The notes below the pieces were generated by a model. It was not told where the DNA came from. It saw nothing but the letters and a program-made list of their open reading frames with translations, and did not search any database. A stretch of DNA of 38,730 nucleotides. Source: an uncultured Syntrophobacterales bacterium (GTDB lineage Bacteria; Desulfobacterota; Syntrophia; Syntrophales; UBA5619). Position 1 is the stretch's first letter. The number at the start of each line of letters is the position of its first letter. Of this stretch, positions 32,792 to 38,730 are shown in pieces. The DNA lies in contig CAIYSL010000078.1 of the NCBI GenBank assembly GCA_903928915.1, positions 1 through 38,730 on the forward strand, written 5' to 3'. The position numbers and the translations under genes are program-made.

Positions 32792-34468
32792 TCATTGACC
32801 ATCCTGAGCCCCTCTGCGCTCCGGGTTCGGCAGCGGCCCGTTATCCTGCTGCCCCTTCTTTTGCGGGGATACCCGGGGGAGGAAGACGGTAAAGGTCGTT
32901 CCCTGGTTCACCGTGGAATCCACCTGGATCGTCCCGCCGTGCTGCTCCACGATTCCGTACACCACCGACAGTCCGAGCCCCGTGCTCTTCACCTTCGTGG
33001 AAAAGAACGGCTCGAAGATATGGGGAAGGACATCTGCGGGGATCCCCCTGCCGTCGTCCGCTACGCTGACCCGGATCCGCTCGGTGCGGCAATCGGTGGC
33101 TATGGTTATCTTCCCTCCCGGAGAAGTCGCCTCGATGGCATTGATGATCAGGGCAACCAGGATCTGCTGGATCCCGCCGGCATCGCACTGGAGGCTATCG
33201 TCCCCGTCGTCGAACTCTTTGAGGAGGGTCAGCTCTTTCATCTTGATGCTGTGGTCGATCACTGCGGCGCTGTTGTCGATGATTCTATGCAGGCGTTCTT
33301 CCTTGAAATCGCCCGAGGTCTTGCGGGCGAAGAGGAGCAGATTCTTGACGATGTTTCCACACCGCTTCGTTTCGTTGCTGATGAAGGTCAGATTCTTCTT
33401 CACCGACTCCAACGTCTCGGAATCGACACCTTCCCGTGCCAGGTACCGGGAGGATAGTTTTGCGTAGGAGAGGATCCCGGAGAGGGGGTTGTTGATCTCG
33501 TGGGCCACCATTGCCGACAGCTCACCCATGGCGGCCATCTTTTCCGCGACGATCAGCTGCGACTGGGTCTTCTCCAGCTCCCGGGTCTTTTCCTGGACCC
33601 GGCTCTCCAACTGTGTCGACCAGTCCTGGACGGCCTGGTTCGCCTCTTTCAGGTGATAGGTCATCTTGTTGAACGAATAGGCCAGGTTTCCCAGTTCGTC
33701 GCGCGAATGGATGTCGACCTTGTGGTCGAGGTTGAGGTTCGCAACCTCCTTGGTGGCGTCGTTGAGCTTCTTGATCGGGCTGTGGATCATCTTCCGGACG
33801 AACGCCCCCTTCACCAGGGCGGTAAGCAGTATCAGGATGAAGGAGTACAGCAGCATCTTGTCGCGCGTGTCGACGATGCTCCGGTCCCCTTTCTCCAGCG
33901 AGAGCTTCACATCCAGGATGCCCAGCAATTTTTCCTTCGGGGAATGGGCATGACAGGAGGCATTGTAGCAGACCGGTTCGTTCTCGATCGGGTTGATCAT
34001 CCCTAAAATGCGGTATCCGTCGGGGGATTGCAGTATCCGCGTCCGGTCCTTGGTGGGGACGACCCCCTTCGCCGGTTCTTCCGCATGGCAGACGTAGCAC
34101 TGCTCCGCCTGCTTGTCCGCGATCTGCCCCCGCTCCTCGATCCGGTCGGAAAAGGCAATCGCCCCTGCTTTATTGTAGATCCGTATTCCCTCGAATATTT
34201 CCTCCTTGCCGAGACTGAGGATCGTGTTGGTCAGATCGTCGCGGCGATTCTCCAGCATGCTGTTGTAGGTCGCCCTCTTGATAAGGTTGCTCACCTGGAC
34301 CGCGTTATTGACCACATCTTCCCGGTACAGGTTGGTGAAAAAGTAGATATTGACGTAGGTAATGATTCCGAAGGACAGCATCAGGAGGACGACCAGCAGC
34401 ACGAAAAACTTCACGCCGATCGAATTGGTCAAGCCGACGATTCTCTCGAGCAGCCGTGCAGATTTCAT
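32792..34468 (-). CDS. Sensor histidine kinase with putative c-type heme-binding periplasmic domain
   Basis: A 558-residue membrane kinase: transmembrane helices near 18-44 and 206-222 bound a ~160-residue periplasmic domain. This domain has a canonical heme attachment motif CYVCH (124-128) and a CxxxxCH motif (C167, C172, H173: CYNASCH), so it may bind one or two covalent hemes and sense redox or a gas. HAMP (from ~223), HisKA with H323 in MVAHEINNP, and a complete HATPase domain (N-box LIINAIEA, G1 DDGRGIP, F EPFFSTK, G2 STGLGLS) follow. Homologues with such motifs are known in metal- and sulfate-reducing deltaproteobacteria. Start ATG 34468. It is first of an operon with an NtrC-type regulator and the archaemetzincin, and lies convergent to the HybA/HybB operon. 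Confidence 0.92.
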   Translation of the reverse strand: MKSARLLERIVGLTNSIGVKFFVLLVVLLMLSFGIITYVNIYFFTNLYREDVVNNAVQVSNLIKRATYNSMLENRRDDLTNTILSLGKEEIFEGIRIYNKAGAIAFSDRIEERGQIADKQAEQCYVCHAEEPAKGVVPTKDRTRILQSPDGYRILGMINPIENEPVCYNASCHAHSPKEKLLGILDVKLSLEKGDRSIVDTRDKMLLYSFILILLTALVKGAFVRKMIHSPIKKLNDATKEVANLNLDHKVDIHSRDELGNLAYSFNKMTYHLKEANQAVQDWSTQLESRVQEKTRELEKTQSQLIVAEKMAAMGELSAMVAHEINNPLSGILSYAKLSSRYLAREGVDSETLESVKKNLTFISNETKRCGNIVKNLLLFARKTSGDFKEERLHRIIDNSAAVIDHSIKMKELTLLKEFDDGDDSLQCDAGGIQQILVALIINAIEATSPGGKITIATDCRTERIRVSVADDGRGIPADVLPHIFEPFFSTKVKSTGLGLSVVYGIVEQHGGTIQVDSTVNQGTTFTVFLPRVSPQKKGQQDNGPLPNPERRGAQDGQ

Positions 34469-34648
34469 GGATTTTTCTTATCACCCCCGGCGGGGCTATG
34501 CAACAGAATTATCCGCAGGGCCGGCGTCTCCGTTCGCCCGCGGAGGTCAGCCCGCGGGGGCTCGCATCCCCTTCCCCCGGTGCAGCGCAGTTCGCGCCCG
34601 CGACGCCCTTACCCGCCGGGAGAACTCGCTATCCGTCCGATTATTCTG

Positions 34649-34677
34649 TTGACAGCCCCCTCCCTCCTTCCTATAAT
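34649..34677 (+). promoter_or_regulatory. Perfect-consensus sigma70 promoter of methyltransferase gene
   Basis: TTGACA (34649-34654), a 17-bp spacer, and TATAAT (34672-34677) match both consensus hexamers exactly. The predicted start at ~34684 would give a 47-nt leader before ATG 34731. Promoters of this quality usually drive constitutive or strong transcription. Confidence 0.9.
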
Positions 34678-34730
34678 CCGCGCACCCACCGTGTCGTTCC
34701 GGTTGGGCCAGCGCCTGCCAAGGAGTTTTC

Positions 34731-35669
34731 ATGAAGACCTCGCTTCTCGACCTGCTTGTCTGTCCGCTCTGTCTGCCTCGGGAGATCGCGCTCACGGCTG
34801 TAATCACCGCAGAGCGCGGGGGGGACATCGGCGAAGGCGCACTGACCTGCCCGGGGTGCGGCGGCTCCTACCCGGTGCGGGAAGGGATCGCCTTCCTCGA
34901 CCCGGCTGCCCGGATGGAAACGAAACCCCCTTCGAAGTATGAGACCGCCCCGGTGGTGTCGTCCTACCTCTGGAGCCACTACGGCGATATCCTGGGGGAC
35001 CCCGAGGCCTCGTCGGCGTATGCCGAGTGGGCAGGCCTGGTAAGCGGCGGCTCCGGCGCGGTCCTGGACATCGGCTCGGCTGTCGGCAGGTTCGCCTTCG
35101 AGATGAGCCGCACGCACGATTTCGCCGTGGGAATCGATAATTCAGTGGCCTTCATCCGGGCGGCCCGCGAGCTGCTGGTCCGGGGCCGGAAGGCGGTAGC
35201 CCTCCGCGAGGAGGGGCTGCTCACCCGGGAGGAGACGGTAGTGCTGCCCGGGCAGTGGCGGACCGACCGGGTCGAGTTCATCGTGGCCGACGCCCTGGCG
35301 CTGCCGTTCCGATCCGGGAGCTTCGCCGCCGCGGCATCGCTCAACATCGCCGACAAGGTGCCGCTGCCGCTTCAGCACCTCCGGGAGGCAAACCGCGTCA
35401 CCCGGGACCGGGAGGCCCAGTTTCTCCTTTCGGACCCTTTTTCCTGGTCGGACGAGGTAGCCCGTCCGGAGGATTGGCTGGGGGGAACGGCGACCGGCCT
35501 CTATGCCGGCCGGGGGCTCGACAACATCGCCGCCCTGCTTGCGGGCAAGGACCGGCTGCTGATGCCCCCCTGGCGGGTCGCCGGCCGGGGCAGTGCCTGG
35601 TGGAAGATCCGGACCCATGTGAACCACTTCGAGCTGATTCGGAGCTGCTTCGTCAAGGCGGAACGGTAA
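34731..35669 (+). CDS. Methyltransferase with N-terminal Trm112-like zinc domain
   Basis: A 312-residue fusion. The N-terminus (LLDLLVCPLC at residues 3-12, later LTCPGCGGSYPVREGIAFLD) is a Trm112-like domain with two CxxC pairs binding zinc; such domains often partner with methyltransferases. A class I methyltransferase follows (VLDIGSAVGRFAFEM, GIDNS, FIVADALALPFRSGSF, ADKVPLPLQHLREANRV). The start ATG 34731 has AAGGAG 6 bases upstream. A Trp/His-rich C-terminus (AWWKIRTHVNHFELIRS) ends the protein. The acceptor is unknown: it could be RNA, a small molecule or a cofactor. It runs convergent to the molybdopterin oxidoreductase, with only 51 bp between the stops and no clear terminator. A single transcription unit with a perfect promoter. 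Confidence 0.85.
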   Translation: MKTSLLDLLVCPLCLPREIALTAVITAERGGDIGEGALTCPGCGGSYPVREGIAFLDPAARMETKPPSKYETAPVVSSYLWSHYGDILGDPEASSAYAEWAGLVSGGSGAVLDIGSAVGRFAFEMSRTHDFAVGIDNSVAFIRAARELLVRGRKAVALREEGLLTREETVVLPGQWRTDRVEFIVADALALPFRSGSFAAAASLNIADKVPLPLQHLREANRVTRDREAQFLLSDPFSWSDEVARPEDWLGGTATGLYAGRGLDNIAALLAGKDRLLMPPWRVAGRGSAWWKIRTHVNHFELIRSCFVKAER

Positions 35670-35720
35670 GATCCGAAACGCGCCGTATGTAAGCTGCTTG
35701 TCGGCAGATATGCAACAGGA

Positions 35721-37784
35721 CTATCGTTGTTGCGCCCTGCTCACGCGGCACATGAAGCTTCTGCTGGTGGAGGTGCCGGTCACCGGGCTCCGCCGGTCGT
35801 CCTCGGTGAGGGCGTTGAGATTGCATCGCAAGTCGTATTCGCCCCACCCCCAGGCAAGGCGGACCATGCCGGGGCGCACCGTGGTCGAGATTCTCGCCGC
35901 CATTTCGACGGCCCCCTTCGGAGATTCAATCCGCACCGGATCGCCCTCCGTCAGATCGTAACGCAGGGCATCCTCGGGGTGGATATCGACTACGCAACCC
36001 GGACCGGCCTCCCGCAGGGAGGGGATCGTGCGGAACTGCGAGTTGGTGAAGCGGATGTCGCGGCTGCCGCTGATCCCCAGCATCGGATACTCGCCGCTCC
36101 GATCGGCAAAGCTGATCGGGTCGTCGCCCAGGCCATGCTGAAACGGCACGCCCGGGAATCCTGCCTCCGCCAGCCGCGCGGAGAAGAATTCGACCTTACC
36201 GGTCGGCGTCTTGAACGGCGCCTCCCGGTATTTTTCGTAGCGCATCTCCTCGACCCGCAGGCCATTGCCGTTCTGCCGCAACTTTTCCACGGTGACCCCC
36301 GCAGGCTCCAATTGGTAATCGAGGGCCTCTTCCGCGCTCTGCCAGGGAAATTCAGCGGAAAACCCGAGCCTCCTGCCCAGCGCGAAGACGATCTGCCAGT
36401 TCGGCCAGGAATCGCCCACCGGCGGGATGACCGCGTTTTGCAGGAACATCGGGTTGTTGCGGATGGAGGAGCGATTGAGCTGGGTCGTTTCAAAGCAGCT
36501 GGCCGCCGGGAGAATGACGTCGGCAAGCTTGGCCGTCTCGGTCATAAACATCTCGATCACCACCAGGGTCTCCAGCTTGGCGAAGGCCTCCCGGGTCCGG
36601 GTCGAATCAGCCATGGTGATCAGCGGGTTGCCGGTCTGGACCACCACCATGTTCACCGGGTAGGGCGATCCCTCGAGAATGGCATCGATCAGGCAGCCCT
36701 GGACCTGGTTGCCCCAGGTTTCGCTGAAGGTGTTGAACAGCGGGTAGTCGCGGGTGATGGGAACCGCCCCGGCGGGAAGCCGATCCTTCAATTGAATGTT
36801 GCGCACCGGTATCGGTTGCGGCAGCACGTCGCCGCCTGGTTTGTCCAGGTTTCCGGTCAAAGCCCGGAGCATGGCAATCGCCCGGGTCGTGTCGAAGACC
36901 TCGCGGTGCATGTCCAGGCCGTTGCCGTCGACGATGCATCCGGGTTTCGTGGCGGCATAGAGACGGGCCGCCTGCTTGATCTGCTCGACGTTCAGCCAGA
37001 TCTTTTCGGCGACCGCCTCGGCGGGATATCGGGCGGCAACAGCTTTGAGCTGTTCGAAGCCGGTCGTATGGGTTCGGACAAAGTCAGCGTCAAACAGTTC
37101 TTCCTTGATGATCTCGGAAATCATCGCCATGGCGAGCAGGCCGTCGTGTCCCGGCTTGATCCGCAGCCAGAGGTCCGCCTTGCGGGCAAGGGCGGTTTGC
37201 ACGGGATCGACCACGATCAGCGTGGCCCCCTGCTCGCAAGCGCAGTGGATCGCTTCGGCCGCACCCAAGGCGGTGTCTTTGTCGTTCTTGCCCCAGACGA
37301 TGATGCAGCGGGCGTTCTTCGCCTCCGGGAAGGCCATGGCCCCATAGGTGAAGGAATGCGCAAAATCACGGTCTACAAAACAGATGGAGCCGTTGCCGAT
37401 TGTGTTGGGGGAGCCGAAGAGATTCATCAGCCGGTTGGGATAATCCCAGGGCGCTCCCCAATCGGCAGCCATACCCCGCAGCCAGGCAACCGACCGTGCC
37501 CCGGATTCCTCCCGATGACGGTGAAATCGGGCGGCTACCAGGTCGATCGCCTCATCCCAGCCTGCTTCGCGAAAGCCGGAGCCGTCGTCCTTCTTGATCA
37601 GCGGAGTCGTCAGCCTCCGGGGGGAATAGACGATATCCGCGGCAGCAGCCAGTTTGGGGCAAGACAGCCGTTTCTCCGGGACGAGGAAGGATTTTCGCCG
37701 TGCGGCGATCAGGCGGTTGTCAACCACCTCCGCCTCGACGGGACAGCAGGAAGAACAGAGACGACAAACCGTATCCAGGATCAT
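35721..37784 (-). CDS. Molybdopterin (Mo/W-bis-MGD) oxidoreductase catalytic subunit, orphan
   Basis: A 687-residue DMSO reductase-superfamily protein. The N-terminal [4Fe-4S] motif is CRLCSSCC (C7, C10, C13/C14) with the fourth ligand C42 in KRLSCPK. Molybdopterin-binding segments include WDEAIDLVAARFH, IIVWGKNDKDTA, IVVDPVQTALARKADLWL, VVQTGNPL, ADVILPAASCFE and the C-terminal cofactor-binding domain. C135 (NGSICFVD) is in the region that supplies a Cys metal ligand in relatives such as nitrate reductase or acetylene hydratase, but the alignment is not certain. No Tat signal, so cytoplasmic; no ferredoxin or membrane subunit genes adjoin. Start ATG 37784 has AGGAGAAC upstream. Reaction unknown: thiosulfate or polysulfide reduction, aldehyde or formate oxidation, or hydration are all possible. 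Confidence 0.88.
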   Translation of the reverse strand: MILDTVCRLCSSCCPVEAEVVDNRLIAARRKSFLVPEKRLSCPKLAAAADIVYSPRRLTTPLIKKDDGSGFREAGWDEAIDLVAARFHRHREESGARSVAWLRGMAADWGAPWDYPNRLMNLFGSPNTIGNGSICFVDRDFAHSFTYGAMAFPEAKNARCIIVWGKNDKDTALGAAEAIHCACEQGATLIVVDPVQTALARKADLWLRIKPGHDGLLAMAMISEIIKEELFDADFVRTHTTGFEQLKAVAARYPAEAVAEKIWLNVEQIKQAARLYAATKPGCIVDGNGLDMHREVFDTTRAIAMLRALTGNLDKPGGDVLPQPIPVRNIQLKDRLPAGAVPITRDYPLFNTFSETWGNQVQGCLIDAILEGSPYPVNMVVVQTGNPLITMADSTRTREAFAKLETLVVIEMFMTETAKLADVILPAASCFETTQLNRSSIRNNPMFLQNAVIPPVGDSWPNWQIVFALGRRLGFSAEFPWQSAEEALDYQLEPAGVTVEKLRQNGNGLRVEEMRYEKYREAPFKTPTGKVEFFSARLAEAGFPGVPFQHGLGDDPISFADRSGEYPMLGISGSRDIRFTNSQFRTIPSLREAGPGCVVDIHPEDALRYDLTEGDPVRIESPKGAVEMAARISTTVRPGMVRLAWGWGEYDLRCNLNALTEDDRRSPVTGTSTSRSFMCRVSRAQQR

Positions 37785-37871
37785 TGGGTTCTCCTATCAG
37801 AAAAGGATCCGCACCGGGCAGCCTGAACCTCCCGCCGGACGCTGCGTCGCGCCGGCGGCCCTCGGCGCGTC

Positions 37872-38264
37872 CTAGCTTCTCTCCACAAATTCGACGATGT
37901 TCCCGTCCGGGTCCTTGACCATGGCGATCCGCGAACCGGGCCGCACCTGCGTCTCCGGCAGCGTGAATTCGATCCCCCGATCACGAAGCTCGGCGCACAG
38001 CCCGGTCAGGTCTTTGACGACGAAGGTCACGTACCGGAATCCCAATTGGCTCTCCAGGCCCGGGGCTCCCGGGGGAGGCGCCGTCGCCGGTTCGATCAGT
38101 TTGAAGTCGCTCGTTCCGAAGCGGAGCCGGTGCATGGTACCGAACCAGACGGGAACGCTGCCGACGAACTGGAGGCCGAGGATATCCCGATAGAAGGCAA
38201 GGCTGGCAGCGATGTCTCCGACGATCACGCCGATATCCAGAGAATCTTTTGCCGGCTGCATCAT
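37872..38264 (-). CDS. VOC-fold (glyoxalase/bleomycin-resistance-type) protein
   Basis: A 130-residue protein with two betaalphabetabetabeta modules. IGVIVGDIAASLAFYRDILGL opens the first, in the usual form D-x-x-x-S-x-x-F-Y-x-x-x-L-G; YVTFVVKDLTGLCAEL opens the second; VKDPDGNIVEFVE with terminal Glu ends it. Note that the first module lacks the usual His after I/V (reads LDIGVIV rather than HxxI), so the metal site may be incomplete. Role unknown: isomerase, dioxygenase or binding protein are possible. Start ATG 38264 (or 38261) has AAAGGAGTG upstream. It lies 87 bp upstream of the molybdopterin oxidoreductase on the same strand, possibly co-transcribed. Confidence 0.8.
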   Translation of the reverse strand: MMQPAKDSLDIGVIVGDIAASLAFYRDILGLQFVGSVPVWFGTMHRLRFGTSDFKLIEPATAPPPGAPGLESQLGFRYVTFVVKDLTGLCAELRDRGIEFTLPETQVRPGSRIAMVKDPDGNIVEFVERS

Positions 38265-38311
38265 CTCGTTTCACTCCTTTCCGTTCGTTTCCGCGGGAGG
38301 TCAACTATTCC

Positions 38312-38339
38312 TTGACAGCCTCCCGGCGAATCATATATG
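38312..38339 (+). promoter_or_regulatory. Promoter of the tRNA-Ala gene
   Basis: Perfect TTGACA (38312-38317) with a 16-bp spacer to TATATG (38334-38339), about 50 bp before the tRNA, giving a short leader that would be removed by RNase P. Confidence 0.6.
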
Positions 38340-38390
38340 CTCGCCGCTCGAAAATCGAGCGTGGGCACCCTCCCGCGCCGTAATACGCCT

Positions 38391-38466
38391 GGGGATGTAG
38401 CTCAGCTGGGAGAGCGCGGCGTTCGCAACGCCGAGGCCAGGGGTTCGATCCCCCTCATCTCCACCA
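38391..38466 (+). tRNA. tRNA-Ala (anticodon CGC)
   Basis: A full cloverleaf: acceptor stem GGGGATG/CATCTCC, D arm GCTC-AGCTGGG-AGAGC, anticodon arm CGGCG-TTCGCAA-CGCCG with anticodon CGC reading GCG, and T arm AGGGG-TTCGATC-CCCCT. The acceptor stem contains the G3-U70 wobble pair (38393 with 38460), the identity element for alanyl-tRNA synthetase. CCA is encoded (38464-38466). Confidence 0.97.
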
Positions 38467-38474
38467 GATACCAA

Positions 38475-38509
38475 AAAAGGGACCGGTCCAACCGGTCCCT
38501 TTTCTTTTC
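38475..38509 (+). terminator. Rho-independent terminator of tRNA-Ala
   Basis: GGGACCGGT (38479-38487) pairs with ACCGGTCCC (38491-38499) around a 3-nt loop, and flanking A4/T4 extend the stem; TTTTCTTTT follows. It is 8 bp after the tRNA CCA end. Confidence 0.9.
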
Positions 38510-38553
38510 TGGTCTTTTCTGGCTGCGCCAGCCCCGTCATCGCCGGGCCGCTC

Positions 38554-38730
38554 TTACTCCGGGAAGATCTTCGCGAACCGCCGGGGCCTGCGCTTCTTCC
38601 AGGCTCCCCGATGCCAGACGTCGCTCGCCAGAAGGGGGAGAACGGAGGTGGCCTCGGCGTAGACCATCTGCTCGCAGCTGCTGTCCACCTTGCCCCAGGA
38701 GTTCGCCTCTTTCAGGGTTGAGCTCGAGCA
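38554..38730 (-). CDS. Deoxyhypusine synthase-family protein, C-terminal part (5' end outside window)
   Basis: The frame is open from the window edge to TAA at 38556-38554, 58 residues. It begins ...TLKEANSWGKVDSSCEQ and continues MVYAEATSVLPLLASDV. The segment SWGK corresponds to that holding the catalytic lysine of deoxyhypusine synthase, and the following YA-E/D-A-x-x-x-x-P-L-L matches the C-terminal NAD/spermidine domain of that enzyme. In bacteria such proteins do not modify eIF5A; many act as homospermidine synthase-like or uncharacterised enzymes that transfer the aminobutyl group of spermidine. Most of the protein is outside the window, so the identification rests on this C-terminal match only. 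Confidence 0.7.
   Translation of the reverse strand, partial: CSSSTLKEANSWGKVDSSCEQMVYAEATSVLPLLASDVWHRGAWKKRRPRRFAKIFPE

Noticed and set aside
34497-35725. Imperfect direct repeat TATGCAACAG(A/G)A(T/C)TATC at 34497-34513 and 35709-35725 flanking the methyltransferase gene
   Set aside because: Two mismatches in 17 bases is expected by chance many times in a window of this size, the second copy overlaps the stop of a conserved gene, and there are no other insertion marks.
1-38730. CRISPR arrays, rRNA genes, transposases, prophage genes, riboswitches
   Set aside because: Scanned for regularly spaced direct repeats, conserved rRNA blocks and typical transposase or phage motifs; none seen. Weak structured RNAs could be missed by eye.

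Overview
The window is a GC-rich, densely coded piece of a Gram-negative chromosome with few mobile traces. Gene content (twin-arginine iron-sulfur and amidohydrolase precursors, a HybA/HybB-type electron-transfer module, H-protein-like proteins, a heme-type sensor kinase with a sigma54 activator, a mutase-type propionate pathway, a dedicated acyl-CoA oxidation locus) suggests an anaerobic or facultative member of the Desulfobacterota (former Deltaproteobacteria). That placement is inference from gene families; no phylogenetic marker was computed.

Layout: 1-1062 holds the 3' end of metG, followed by a convergent Tat-exported amidohydrolase and a divergent membrane diguanylate cyclase. 4233-6623 is a two-gene gluconeogenic operon (class I fructose-1,6-bisphosphatase, then a long divergent class II aldolase). 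6804-13783, all on the minus strand, carries a small basic DNA-binding-like protein, a nitroreductase, a large acyl-CoA dehydrogenase, a 3-hydroxyacyl-CoA dehydrogenase and two thiolases. One thiolase has lost all three of its catalytic Cys/His/Cys residues. GC-rich inverted repeats fill the gaps. 14029-16231 holds a methyltransferase, then an AT-rich insert with a vapBC toxin-antitoxin pair, a palindromic operator and two small membrane proteins. 16433-20314 holds a secreted M20 amidohydrolase, a divergent poly(A) polymerase (pcnB) and an acidic/Lys-Ala-rich bipartite protein.

20426-24640 is a methylmalonyl-CoA operon (epimerase, mutase, MeaB GTPase, flavin reductase-like protein). An endonuclease/exonuclease/phosphatase-family protein follows. 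The most unusual block is 26369-34468. A regulatory region with three GTTA/TAAC inverted repeats and a sigma54-like -24/-12 element precedes a plus-strand operon: a small membrane protein, a HybA-like Tat 16-Cys ferredoxin, a HybB/NrfD-like membrane protein, and two H-protein-fold proteins without a lysine at the canonical lipoyl position (one with a four-Cys N-terminus). Convergent to it lies an operon for a CxxCH-containing sensor histidine kinase, an NtrC-type regulator and an archaemetzincin-type metalloprotease. I infer that the kinase and regulator control the electron-transfer operon.

The right end holds a Trm112-like/methyltransferase fusion behind a perfect-consensus sigma70 promoter, an orphan cytoplasmic molybdopterin oxidoreductase, a VOC-fold protein, tRNA-Ala(CGC) with its promoter and terminator, and the 3' end of a deoxyhypusine synthase-family gene. 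No CRISPR array, rRNA, transposase or prophage was seen. The very long ORFs antisense to the real genes are a by-product of GC-rich codon use.
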